A stretch of DNA of 64,000 bases from JAPPFW01 sp965231815 (GTDB taxonomy: Bacteria; Actinomycetota; Acidimicrobiia; Spongiisociales; Spongiisociaceae): the NCBI GenBank assembly GCA_965231815.1, contig OZ246890.1, forward strand, positions 2,976,001-3,040,000, read 5' to 3'. Position numbers and translations under genes: made by a program. Below the pieces are notes generated by a model. That model had not been told where the DNA came from, did not search any database, and saw only the letters and a program-made list of their open reading frames with translations. This document shows, one piece after another, positions 17,527-26,162 of the stretch. Position 1 is the first letter of the stretch; every line of letters begins with the position of its first letter.

Positions 17527-18432
17527 TCACTTCCGGGACCTCGGGTCCATCACGTCGCGAACCCCATCGCCGAGCAGATAGAAGCCGGTGGTGAGGATCA
17601 GGACGAACAATCCGGGGAAGACCGAAACCCACCATTCTCCGGTGATGATCTCCGTCTGGCCACGGGCGATCATGGATCCCCACTCGGCGGTGCCCGGTTC
17701 GATACCTATTCCCAGGAAGCCGAGGGCGGCGGTAACCAGCACCACCCACGCCGCATTCACCGATGCGTACGCCAAAACGGGTGAGAGGCTGTTTGGCAGC
17801 AGATGGCGGAAGGCTACCCGGATCGGCGACCCGCCCACCATCCGGGCCGCCTCGGCGAACTCCCAGGTGCGCTTGGTCAGGATCTCGGCTCTCACCAGAC
17901 GCGCGTAGTACGGCATACCGATGAACGCCATCACCACCACCACGTTGAGTTCTCCCGGCCCGATGGCCACGACCACCATCATCGCCAGCAGCAACGTCGG
18001 GATCGCCTGAAGGATCTCCAGGAGCCGCAAAAGGATGAGATCCACCACTCCGGCGTAGTAGCCGGCAACGGTACCGAGAGCTACGCCGACTACAAGGGCC
18101 GATACCACCGCCGACGCGGTGATTCGCAGATCAAGGGCGGTGGCCGCGATCGTCTTGGAGAAGACGTCCGAGCCGACCTTGTCGGTACCGAACCAATGCT
18201 CGGCGCTGACACCCGACAAAGGTGGTCCCACCAGTACCGCGCTGGGGTCGTGGGTGGTTATGAACTTGGCGAGGAAGGCGATGAGTATGAATAACCCGAC
18301 GAGGGCCGTCCCCGCGGCCAGGCTCTTGCTCTGGCCGAACACGTATCGGATCTTCCCCCACCTGCCCCGTTCCGGCGCTATGACCTCGAGAGAGCCACCT
18401 TCCGGAACCCGGTCGGCCGTCATGTCAATCAC
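17527..18432 (-). CDS. ABC transporter permease (DppC-like)
   Basis: 301 residues with an N-terminal cytoplasmic stretch, a first membrane helix near 38-60, a periplasmic loop and five further helices. The EAA loop, EFAEAARMVGGSPIRVAFRH, contacts the ATPases. It pairs with the DppB-like permease upstream (10-base gap). It is part of the five-gene importer of the minus-strand operon. Confidence 0.88.
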   Translation of the reverse strand: MIDMTADRVPEGGSLEVIAPERGRWGKIRYVFGQSKSLAAGTALVGLFILIAFLAKFITTHDPSAVLVGPPLSGVSAEHWFGTDKVGSDVFSKTIAATALDLRITASAVVSALVVGVALGTVAGYYAGVVDLILLRLLEILQAIPTLLLAMMVVVAIGPGELNVVVVMAFIGMPYYARLVRAEILTKRTWEFAEAARMVGGSPIRVAFRHLLPNSLSPVLAYASVNAAWVVLVTAALGFLGIGIEPGTAEWGSMIARGQTEIITGEWWVSVFPGLFVLILTTGFYLLGDGVRDVMDPRSRK

Positions 18433-18442
18433 GACTTCCTCC

Positions 18443-19459
18443 TCATCTCGTCCTCGGGTCGATCAGCATGTAAACGACGTCGACCAGAAAGAACGCCACG
18501 ATGTACGTGACCGACGCCACCACGACGAATCCTTGTAGAGCGGTGAAGTCCGACTTGAGGATGGCGTCGAGTCCGTACTTGCCCATTCCGGGCCAGTTGA
18601 AGACCGCTTCCACGAGCACGGCCCCGGTGAAGACGAAACCCACGATCGTGCCGATCATGGTGACGATCGGCAGCAAGGCGTTCTTCAGCGCGTACCGGAA
18701 GTAGATGACCTGCTTGCGGATACCCAGCGCCTTGGGTGTACGGATGTACTCGGAGCGCATCACTTCCACCATCGAGGCACGCGCCACCCTCGTGATAGGG
18801 GCCACGATCACCACCCCAAGGGTCAAACCCGGGAGCACGAGATGGCGGACCGATTCCCACCAGAGCGCTAAGTCTCCTCGAATGAGGCTGTCTAGCGTGT
18901 ATAACCCGGTGACCTTCTCGGGAGCAGTGGCACCGAGCGGGAGACGCCCTACCGGGCCCGGTAGCCAGCCGAGGATGACGAAGAATATCAGGATGAGCAC
19001 CAAGCCGAGCCAGAACGACGGAAGAGCCATCCCGATGAGAGTGATCCCCCTAACGGAAAAGTCCAGCGGGCTGTCGCGTCTTGCCCCCGCGAGCACACCT
19101 AGCGGGACGCCGATCACCACTGCGAAGGTGAGTGACACGAGGGCAAGTTCCACCGTCGCGGGCAGTCGATCCCACAAGTCGCTCGTGACGGGACGGCCGG
19201 TGATGGTCGATTCACCCAAGTCACCCTGGGCCAGGTCGGCGAGGAAGACGCCGTACTGCTCGGGGATCGACTTGTCGAAACCCAACTCCGCTCGGATCTT
19301 CTGGCGGAGCTCTTCGTCGGCCTGTGCCGGGACGTAGAGCGCGACCGGATCGGGCGCGAATACCCGCGCCACCAAGAAGGTCAGAGTCACCACTCCGAAG
19401 ATGACAGGCGCCACCAGCAGTAGCCGGGTGACCAACTGGCGGGATAGGCCGGAGTCCAT
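18443..19459 (-). CDS. ABC transporter permease (DppB-like)
   Basis: 338 residues with six predicted helices. The first helix (about 10-30) is followed by a large extracytoplasmic loop with FDKSIPEQYGVFL and GDLGESTITGRPV, as in DppB/OppB. The EAA loop reads YIRTPKALGIRKQVIYFRYA, then NALLPIVTMIG. It lies 104 bases downstream of the binding-protein gene; that gap holds no gene. Confidence 0.88.
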   Translation of the reverse strand: MDSGLSRQLVTRLLLVAPVIFGVVTLTFLVARVFAPDPVALYVPAQADEELRQKIRAELGFDKSIPEQYGVFLADLAQGDLGESTITGRPVTSDLWDRLPATVELALVSLTFAVVIGVPLGVLAGARRDSPLDFSVRGITLIGMALPSFWLGLVLILIFFVILGWLPGPVGRLPLGATAPEKVTGLYTLDSLIRGDLALWWESVRHLVLPGLTLGVVIVAPITRVARASMVEVMRSEYIRTPKALGIRKQVIYFRYALKNALLPIVTMIGTIVGFVFTGAVLVEAVFNWPGMGKYGLDAILKSDFTALQGFVVVASVTYIVAFFLVDVVYMLIDPRTR

Positions 19460-19563
19460 CCCAGATCGGTCCTACACCGCTGGGGACGGCCAGAGCCCGA
19501 ACGGTGCAACCGCACCGCTACACATGAGCGCGCCGCCGTTGCTCGCCTGGAGAGCCGCTCGGG

Positions 19564-21450
19564 TCACCCCGTCGGTCTCAACAGGTACTGGCGCAGGTGC
19601 GGGTCGGCTGTGAACGCCACACCGGTGACCGCCGGATGTACGGCGCCGGGGTACCCACGCACGGCGAGCGGGATTATCGGAAGGTCGCGCGCTCCGATCC
19701 TCTGAGTCTCGCGGTACGCCTCAGACCGCGCTTCGAGGTCCGGGTTGAAGCGGTTTTCGAAGTGCAGCGTGTCCAGTTCGACGTTCGAGTAGTGGCTGGC
19801 GTTCGAGAAGCCGCCCACACCCACCGGGCCCGGGAACCCGCGGGTTACCAGCCACAGATTGACGTTCGGATCGGCGTCGTCCAACCAGATCAGTCCGCTA
19901 CGCATCTGGATGCCGGGCATCAACGTATCGTCGCTGTACCGGGCCGTTGTCTGTTCCTGGAAATCAGTCGCGGGTAGCGGCCGGAGCGTCAGATCGATCC
20001 CTACCTGCGAGAGGCTGGCCTGGAGGAAGAGGGCTATGTCCTCCCATTCCTGCCGCTCCGTGTTGTAGAAGAGCTCGGTGGAAAACCCGTCCGGGTAGCC
20101 GGCCTCCGCCAGCAACTGGCGAGCCCTGTCGAGATCCGTGTCGTAGATATCCCAAGCCGGGATGAACGACGGCGACGCCGGATTGAGGATCGAATACGAG
20201 CGGGTCGCGTTCGTGAACACGTTCTCCACGATGGTGTCATAGGGCACCGCGTGAGCGAGGGCCTGGCGCACCGCCAGATTGTCGAACGGCGGGGTAGTCA
20301 CCGGCAGGTCAAGACGCCAGATATCGGGAATCTCGGCGTTGACGATGGTGAAACCGGCCTCACCGAGGGCGGTGAGCTCTCTGGTACCCAGAGTGAAGGC
20401 CACGTCCACCTCACCCCCGAGCATGAGGGCGGTGATATCCGCCGAACTGTTGAGCGTCCTGTAGATTACCCGGTCGAAGCCGTTGTAGGCCTGAGCGAGC
20501 TGGTTCTGGTCGCCCTCGGTCCAATGGCCCGGGACCCTCCTCAGGATCAGTTCCGTTCCCGGTGTGGCCGACTCGATCACGTACGGGCCCGAGCCCTCCG
20601 GATTCTCCTTGAGCCATTCGTGTCCCCAGGGGTCTTCGTCGGTGGCGCGGGCCTGGACCTCTACAGAGTCCACGATCCCGAAGATCGGGAACCGCATACT
20701 GGCCAGGGAAGCCTTGAGGAGGAAGGGTGTACCGTCGGCTAGTTCGTAGTCGAAGCGGATCGTGTAGTCGTCGATCACCGTCAGCTGGCGAGACGGTTCG
20801 AAGATACCGGCCAGGTTGGAGTTGAACGTTCCGAACCCTGGTACTTCGATGGCCCGCACGAACGAGTACTTGACATCGTGGGCGGTCACGGGGTTACCCG
20901 TCTTGTTGAAGGTGACACCCTCACGAAGCGTGAAGGTCACCGAACCGCCGTCGATCTCCCAACTCTCGGCGAGGCCCGGCGCCACGCCGAGACCCTGCCA
21001 GACGAATGTTCCGTCCTCGCGTTCGGTGAGCGAGTAAGTGAGGAGGCGGTCGTAGAGTCCGACACCGGCCTCTCGGTTGAAGTTCACGAGGCTGTCGGGC
21101 GGATCGAGGCTGTTGAAGTAGCCCGTCCAGGCTATGACAACCGTCTCGTCATCCTGCGCCCTGTCCGGCGCCTGCATCACGTCGCCCTCTTCGATGGTCG
21201 GCGCTTGGGTGGTTGGCGGCGAGGTAGCCGTCGCCTCGGCTGCCGCTGTGGTGGTTGGAGCCTCAGTTTCGGTAGCGTCGGCCGTAGTAGCCGCCGCAGT
21301 TGTGGCAGGCGCGGCTTCGGTGTCAGTGGGGGCTGCCGTGGGTGCGGGCGCGGGCGTCGTAGCGGCCGGCTCGTCGTCGCCGCACGCGGCGGCTGCGATT
21401 GCGAATGCCGCCAACAGGATTACTGGGTAGAAGAACCTCTTCCGGGTCAT
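19564..21450 (-). CDS. family 5 solute-binding lipoprotein of the Dpp-like importer
   Basis: 628 residues. The N-terminus is a lipoprotein signal (hydrophobic to residue 22, then Cys23 followed by GDDE). A roughly 60-residue Ala/Thr/Pro linker precedes the SBP_bac_5 domain, seen in TFTLREGVTFNKTGNPVTAHDVKYSF, quoted here only as segments, and in AVRQALAHAVPYDTI. It would catch the substrate outside the cell for the DppBCDF-like genes that follow. Family 5 proteins take peptides, nickel chelates, opines and other compounds, so the ligand is open. The catabolic neighbours favour a small N-containing compound over peptides. Confidence 0.86.
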   Translation of the reverse strand: MTRKRFFYPVILLAAFAIAAAACGDDEPAATTPAPAPTAAPTDTEAAPATTAAATTADATETEAPTTTAAAEATATSPPTTQAPTIEEGDVMQAPDRAQDDETVVIAWTGYFNSLDPPDSLVNFNREAGVGLYDRLLTYSLTEREDGTFVWQGLGVAPGLAESWEIDGGSVTFTLREGVTFNKTGNPVTAHDVKYSFVRAIEVPGFGTFNSNLAGIFEPSRQLTVIDDYTIRFDYELADGTPFLLKASLASMRFPIFGIVDSVEVQARATDEDPWGHEWLKENPEGSGPYVIESATPGTELILRRVPGHWTEGDQNQLAQAYNGFDRVIYRTLNSSADITALMLGGEVDVAFTLGTRELTALGEAGFTIVNAEIPDIWRLDLPVTTPPFDNLAVRQALAHAVPYDTIVENVFTNATRSYSILNPASPSFIPAWDIYDTDLDRARQLLAEAGYPDGFSTELFYNTERQEWEDIALFLQASLSQVGIDLTLRPLPATDFQEQTTARYSDDTLMPGIQMRSGLIWLDDADPNVNLWLVTRGFPGPVGVGGFSNASHYSNVELDTLHFENRFNPDLEARSEAYRETQRIGARDLPIIPLAVRGYPGAVHPAVTGVAFTADPHLRQYLLRPTG

Positions 21451-21588
21451 GGGGCCTCCCTCGTAGGAGCGCTTCCAGGCTCGGGCCCTAACCCGCGCGG
21501 GCTATTCGGGCCGGATTGCCTTCCGTCTCGGAATCGATGTTACTCGTGGCCACCTCGCGGGACACGAGAAAACGCAGTTTTGATTGGC

Positions 21589-22251
21589 TCAGACGGGCCA
21601 ACTCCGCATATGGTAGGCGTCGTCCCAGAACATCCACTCGTACCGCATGCCGAGGCGCCACTTCTCGAGAAGCCCGTCCAGGTCATCCTGATCGAGGCCG
21701 ACGGTCAGCCGATCAACCGCAGAGCGGAAGTCGTCCATCAGGTCGTGGTGGATCTTGCTGCCGTAATACTCCATCCAGGATTCCCGGCGCTCCTCACCGA
21801 TGTTGCCTGAGACCTGCTCCCCGATCAGGTCGTAGGTCCAGGGGCAGGCCACGAAGCTGGCCAGCCAGTCGATGGTGCGTCCGTCGAGGGCGTTGTACCA
21901 CATGTGGTAGGTGTAGCCGCGGCAGGCCGGCGCCATGGGCGGCAGATTGTCGGGATCGCCTCCGAAACTCACCAGCAGGTCTCCCTGCCGCTCGTCGCTG
22001 GGTTCGAGGTTCCAATCGCGAGTGAGAAGGTCGAAAGTCTCCTTATCGGGGGCTTTGGCCGCCGCGACTAGCCGACATCGGTACACCGCGTCGACGTACT
22101 GGAGGTTCTGCTCGAAATAGAAGCGGAGCACCTCGTCAGGCAATGTCCCGGCTTCAAGCTCGACGAGGAAGGGGTGCTCCACGATGGCGTTCCATACGTC
22201 CGCGGTGTTATCCCAGAACCACTGAGCTCGGCTTGATATCTTCTCGCTCAT
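21589..22251 (-). CDS. TenA/thiaminase-II-like protein, paralogue 2
   Basis: 220 residues. Catalytic Cys (VACPWTYDLIG), Glu (RYEWMFW), Tyr112-equivalent (CRGYTYH) and Tyr163-equivalent (MEYYGSK) are kept, and Asp44 is replaced by Asn (FYFEQNLQYV) as in the other copies. I chose ATG 22251 because GAGGAGG lies 7 bases upstream; an ATG five codons earlier overlaps that site. It is 138 bases upstream of the binding-protein gene on the same strand and may be the first gene of the long operon. It is divergent from the SDR. Confidence 0.8.
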   Translation of the reverse strand: MSEKISSRAQWFWDNTADVWNAIVEHPFLVELEAGTLPDEVLRFYFEQNLQYVDAVYRCRLVAAAKAPDKETFDLLTRDWNLEPSDERQGDLLVSFGGDPDNLPPMAPACRGYTYHMWYNALDGRTIDWLASFVACPWTYDLIGEQVSGNIGEERRESWMEYYGSKIHHDLMDDFRSAVDRLTVGLDQDDLDGLLEKWRLGMRYEWMFWDDAYHMRSWPV

Positions 22252-22332
22252 AGTCGTCCTCCTCATGTTGACCTGGAGTCCGGATCGTAGCTGTTAGGTT
22301 CCCGGTACACGCTGGAAATGGGAGGAATAGAG

Positions 22333-23094
22333 GTGTCCGGCCTACGGGGGAGGAGAGCGTTGGTGACCGGCGCGGCTTCGGGCATCGGCGCGGCTATCTG
22401 CCGACGGTTCGCGCGAGAAGGCGCTTCGGTAGCCCTGGTGGACCGCAATGCGGACGGTGTCGGCCGAGTAGCCGATGAGGTTCGCGCATCCGGGTCGACG
22501 GCAATTCCCATTGCCGCCGATCTGGTTTTGGCCGCAGATCTGGAGCGAACAATCGAGGACTCGGTAAGAGGACTCGGCGGGATCGACGTCTTGGTGAACT
22601 GCGCAGGCGTGGGCCAGCGCCCGAAGCCCGTCGAGGACACCGACGAGGCCGAGTTCGACCTGATCTTTGCGGTCAACGTCCGTAGCGTGTTTCTCCTGAT
22701 CCGGCAGGCCATGCCCCACCTGGCTCGCTCAGACGAAGCGGTGATCATCAACGTCGCCTCGAACATCACCGTCCGGCCTCGGCCCGGGTACGCGGCCTAC
22801 ACAGCCAGCAAGGGGGCGGTCGCCTCTCTCACCAGGAGCCTGGCTCTCGAACTTGCTCCACGGAACATCCGGGTGGTGGCTCTGTGTCCGGCGGCCTCGG
22901 ATACGCCCATGCTGGTGGAGTTCATGGGAGGTGTGAGCACCACGGAGAGCCGGTCGGCGATCGCCGAGGCGATACCCATGGGCCGACTCGTACAGCCGGA
23001 TGAGGTAGCCGGCGTCGCGGCGTGGGCCGCCTCGAAGGACGCGAGGATGGTCACCGGAGAACTGATCTCGGTGGACGGCGGCCGGGGTCTCTGA
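22333..23094 (+). CDS. short-chain dehydrogenase/reductase
   Basis: 253-residue classical SDR. TGAASGIG binds NAD(P), the Asp in LVDRN after strand 2 suggests NAD preference, NCAG is the structural motif, and the catalytic Ser-Tyr-Lys are in NVAS and YTASK. The C-terminus ISVDGG is typical. The GTG at 22333 follows GGGAGG with 7-base spacing and is preferred to an ATG that overlaps that site. It probably oxidises an alcohol intermediate. It is co-directional with the ThiB-like gene but about 200 bases away. Confidence 0.8.
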   Translation: MSGLRGRRALVTGAASGIGAAICRRFAREGASVALVDRNADGVGRVADEVRASGSTAIPIAADLVLAADLERTIEDSVRGLGGIDVLVNCAGVGQRPKPVEDTDEAEFDLIFAVNVRSVFLLIRQAMPHLARSDEAVIINVASNITVRPRPGYAAYTASKGAVASLTRSLALELAPRNIRVVALCPAASDTPMLVEFMGGVSTTESRSAIAEAIPMGRLVQPDEVAGVAAWAASKDARMVTGELISVDGGRGL

Positions 23095-23223
23095 CACCGT
23101 GGCTTGGCCTCGGTCGCAGGACCGATCGACGTGAGCGGGCCTACCGTCGAGGAATCCGAGAGGATCCACCTGGATTATCGGTACACTCCGGTGTCTCCGG
23201 AGTTACAATCGATCTGACCCCGC

Positions 23224-23250
23224 CCCGATGGGAGCAAGTCGGGTTTTCTT
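23224..23250 (+). terminator. possible intrinsic terminator after the SDR
   Basis: A five-pair stem CCCGA / TCGGG with a 10-base loop is followed directly by TTTTCTT. It lies in the 207-base gap between the SDR and the ThiB-like gene. The stem is short, so strength is uncertain. A separate 7-bp inverted repeat (ACTCCGG / CCGGAGT, 23185-23203) without a T-run lies upstream and might be an operator. No TPP riboswitch core (CTGAGA) was seen in this gap. Confidence 0.35.
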
Positions 23251-23301
23251 GATCGAGCCGGCCGGAGCACTTACAGCGTCGACTGAGTCGCGAAAGGATC
23301 G

Positions 23302-24486
23302 GTGAAGGCGGTGACTGGAAATACCACACGCAAATCGGGCGCCCACGAGCGGCGTCGCTCTCGGAACATCCGGTCTCGCCTTGTCTCGGTGCTGGTCGTG
23401 TCGGCCCTCCTGGCCGTTGCATGCGGAGATGACGGTGAGACCTCCTCGCCCGAGACGACTACGGTGCCCGCGTCTACTACCGCCGCCACTGAGGCGACCG
23501 CGACGACTGCGCCTCCTCCGGTGGTTGGAGGAGAGTTGACTCTCGTCACCAACAACGCCTTCTCGACGGTCGAGTACCTGATGGAGCCGTTCCGGGCGGA
23601 GACCGGGGTGGACCTCCAGTTGATAGCGGGTGGTGACGTAGGCAGCATGGTCAACCAGATCATCCTCACCAAGGACAGCCCGCTGGGTGACGTACTCTAC
23701 GGATTCGACAACACCTTCCTTAGCCGGATACTCGAAGAGGATCTGTTCATTCCCTACCGGTCACCGATGGCCGATGTGCTCCCCGCCGAACTTCAGATCG
23801 ATCCCGAGTACCGGGTCACCGCGGTGGATTTCGGTGACGTGTGCATCAACTACGACAAGCAGTTCTTGGCGGATGCCGGACTGGCCGTTCCGGAGACGCT
23901 TGACGACCTGCGGAAGCCTGAATACTCCGGCATGCTGGTGATCCAGAACCCGCTCACCTCCTCGCCCGGTCTTGCCTTCATGCTGGCCACCATCGCCGAG
24001 TACGGCGAGGAGGGCTGGCTGGGCTTCTGGGAGGATCTGCGCGCCAACGACGTACAGGTTGTCAGCGGCTGGGAGGAGGCCTACTACACCAACTGGTCCC
24101 TCTACGGTGGCGGCCAACCGCTCGTCGTCTCCTATGCGTCGAGCCCACCCGCCGAAGTGATCTTCGCCGATCCACAGCCCGAGGTGGCGCCCAGCGGGGT
24201 CATGGAGGCGAGTTGCTTCCGCCAGATCGAGTTCATCGGCATCCTCAAGGGTACGGACAACCTGCCGGCCGCGCAGGCGCTGATCGATTGGTGGCTGACC
24301 GACTCCCTCCAGGCGGAATTGCCGCTCAACTACTTCGTCTTCCCGGCGAATCCGAATACCCCGCTACCGGACCCCTTCGTCGAGCACACCAGCATCCCGG
24401 CGGATCCTCACATCCTCGATCCCGAGTTGATAGCAGCCAACCGTGAGCGTTGGCTCGACGAGTGGGACAGCGCCGTCCTGCGCTGA
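23302..24486 (+). CDS. thiB: ThiB/TbpA-like thiamine-type substrate-binding lipoprotein
   Basis: 394 residues. A basic leader and hydrophobic stretch end in LLAVAC (Cys41), then a Thr/Ala linker. The mature domain aligns segment by segment with Escherichia coli ThiB: GDVLYGFDNTFL, VDFGDVCINYDK, NPLTSSPGLAFML, VSGWEEAYYTNW, PLVVSYASSPP, NYFVFPAN and the final RERWLDEWDSAVLR. ThiB binds thiamine and its phosphates. The first gene of a ThiB-ThiP-ThiQ-like operon. GTG start with AAAGGA upstream. No riboswitch seen, which argues for use in import for catabolism, or for regulation by a protein. Confidence 0.78.
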   Translation: MKAVTGNTTRKSGAHERRRSRNIRSRLVSVLVVSALLAVACGDDGETSSPETTTVPASTTAATEATATTAPPPVVGGELTLVTNNAFSTVEYLMEPFRAETGVDLQLIAGGDVGSMVNQIILTKDSPLGDVLYGFDNTFLSRILEEDLFIPYRSPMADVLPAELQIDPEYRVTAVDFGDVCINYDKQFLADAGLAVPETLDDLRKPEYSGMLVIQNPLTSSPGLAFMLATIAEYGEEGWLGFWEDLRANDVQVVSGWEEAYYTNWSLYGGGQPLVVSYASSPPAEVIFADPQPEVAPSGVMEASCFRQIEFIGILKGTDNLPAAQALIDWWLTDSLQAELPLNYFVFPANPNTPLPDPFVEHTSIPADPHILDPELIAANRERWLDEWDSAVLR

Positions 24487-24488
24487 AC

Positions 24489-26153
24489 ATGAGCCGGGGG
24501 CCTATCCCCGCGAGGATCGACTCGTTGCGATGGATCGCCGCGAGGTCGGTGGTCGTGGGGATACCCCTCGGCTTCATAACGATCTTTTTCCTGTACCCGG
24601 TAGCCTCGATCATATGGCGCGGGCTGACCCCGGACGGGAACCTCAGCTTCGACGCCCTCGGCGAGGCGTTCACAGACGGTGATCTTCGCCAGATCGCCTG
24701 GTTCACCCTGTGGCAGGCGGCGGTCTCGACGCTGGTCACGATAGTGGTGGCCTTACCCGGCGCCTACATCATGTCCCAGTACCGCTTCCGGGGGAGGTCT
24801 GTCCTGCGGGCGGCCGTTACGGTACCTCTCATTCTCCCTACCGTGGTGGTCGGGGTGGCGTTCTTGGCGCTGGCGGGTCCGCAGGGATCACTCGGATTGG
24901 ACTTGGCAGGCTCGATATGGATCATCCTGCTGGCCCACACCTTCTACAACTACGCGGTGGTGGTCCGGACCGTGGGTGGTTTGTGGTCCCATCTGGATCC
25001 GCGCATGGAGCAGGCGGCGCGTGTACTCGGCGCGGGCCGGATGCGAGCGTTCTTCGAGGTGACCCTCCCCTTACTGCGACCTGCGATTGCCGCAGCGGCC
25101 TCGATCGTCTTCCTGTTCTCCTTCACCTCCTTCGGCGTGATCCTGATTCTCGGGGCCCCGCGCCGGGCGACATTGGAAGTCGAGATCTTTCGCCAGACGG
25201 CACAATTCCTGAACCTGCCGATTGCAGCAGCGCTCGCCATCCTTCAGCTGTTCGGTGTCTTCCTGATCCTCAGCGTCTACTCGCGTTACCAGGAACGCCG
25301 GGCGATCGAACTCAACCTGCGACCGGCGGAGGAGGTCGAGCGTTCTGCAGCGGGTTGGAAGCCGAAGATGGTGATCGGCGGGAACCTCGTGCTGATGGGC
25401 CTCCTGCTTTTCGTGCCCTTGGGAGTTCTGATCAGGCGGTCCATTACCACTTCTACAGGACTCGGGCTCGACTTCTACCGTAACCTCAACCAATCCGGAG
25501 GGCGTACCACCCTCGCCGTACCTCCGACCGAGGCCATGGTCAACTCGCTGCTGTTCGCCCTCGTGTCGTCGTTCATTGCCCTCCTCGTGGGAGGATTGGC
25601 GTCGATCGTGGTCGGTTACGGGCGGAGCCGATGGTCGCGCTGGTTCGATTCGCTGCTCATGCTGCCGCTCGGCACGTCGGCGGTAACGGTCGGTTTCGGG
25701 TTCTTGATCTCGCTGGACAAGGGTGTGCTGAACCTCCGTACCAACTGGTTCCTAATTCCTCTCGCCCACGCTCTCGTAGCCGTTCCGTTCGTGATCCGGG
25801 TGATGGCGCCTATGATCCGCTCTATCGACAATCGCCTGCGGGAAGCAGCCGCCGTGCTGGGCGCCGGGCCCGCCCGGGTCGGTCGAGAGATAGACCTGCC
25901 GATCGTGGCCAGGGCCGGGTTGGTGGGCGCCGGATTCGCGGCGGCGATCTCGCTGGGTGAATTCGGTGCTACCGCGTTCATAGTCCGGCCCAACGTCCTG
26001 ACGCTTCCCGTGGCGATCTTCCGGCTCATCGGCCGTCCCGGAGAGCTGAACTTCGGAATGGCGATGGCGATGAGCGTGATCCTCATGGCGGTCACCGGAG
26101 TCGTGATGATGCTGGTGGAGAGGCTCCGCCCAGGGGACGTGGGAACCTTCTAA
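24489..26153 (+). CDS. thiP: ThiP-like fused ABC permease
   Basis: 554 residues made of two fused permease halves with about twelve helices. Each half has an EAA loop: EQAARVLGAGRMRAFFEVTL near 185 and REAAAVLGAGPARVGREIDL near 460. This double architecture and length match ThiP (also FbpB-type iron permeases). The ATG lies 2 bases after the thiB-like stop. An in-frame upstream start inside thiB was rejected. Substrate assignment rests on the ThiB-like partner. Confidence 0.78.
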   Translation: MSRGPIPARIDSLRWIAARSVVVGIPLGFITIFFLYPVASIIWRGLTPDGNLSFDALGEAFTDGDLRQIAWFTLWQAAVSTLVTIVVALPGAYIMSQYRFRGRSVLRAAVTVPLILPTVVVGVAFLALAGPQGSLGLDLAGSIWIILLAHTFYNYAVVVRTVGGLWSHLDPRMEQAARVLGAGRMRAFFEVTLPLLRPAIAAAASIVFLFSFTSFGVILILGAPRRATLEVEIFRQTAQFLNLPIAAALAILQLFGVFLILSVYSRYQERRAIELNLRPAEEVERSAAGWKPKMVIGGNLVLMGLLLFVPLGVLIRRSITTSTGLGLDFYRNLNQSGGRTTLAVPPTEAMVNSLLFALVSSFIALLVGGLASIVVGYGRSRWSRWFDSLLMLPLGTSAVTVGFGFLISLDKGVLNLRTNWFLIPLAHALVAVPFVIRVMAPMIRSIDNRLREAAAVLGAGPARVGREIDLPIVARAGLVGAGFAAAISLGEFGATAFIVRPNVLTLPVAIFRLIGRPGELNFGMAMAMSVILMAVTGVVMMLVERLRPGDVGTF

Positions 26154-26162
26154 GGAGGCCGG

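Noticed and set aside
23095..23301. TPP riboswitch upstream of the ThiB-like gene
   Set aside because: Read for the CTGAGA and ACCTGATC cores; neither is present, only a weak terminator-like hairpin and a short inverted repeat.
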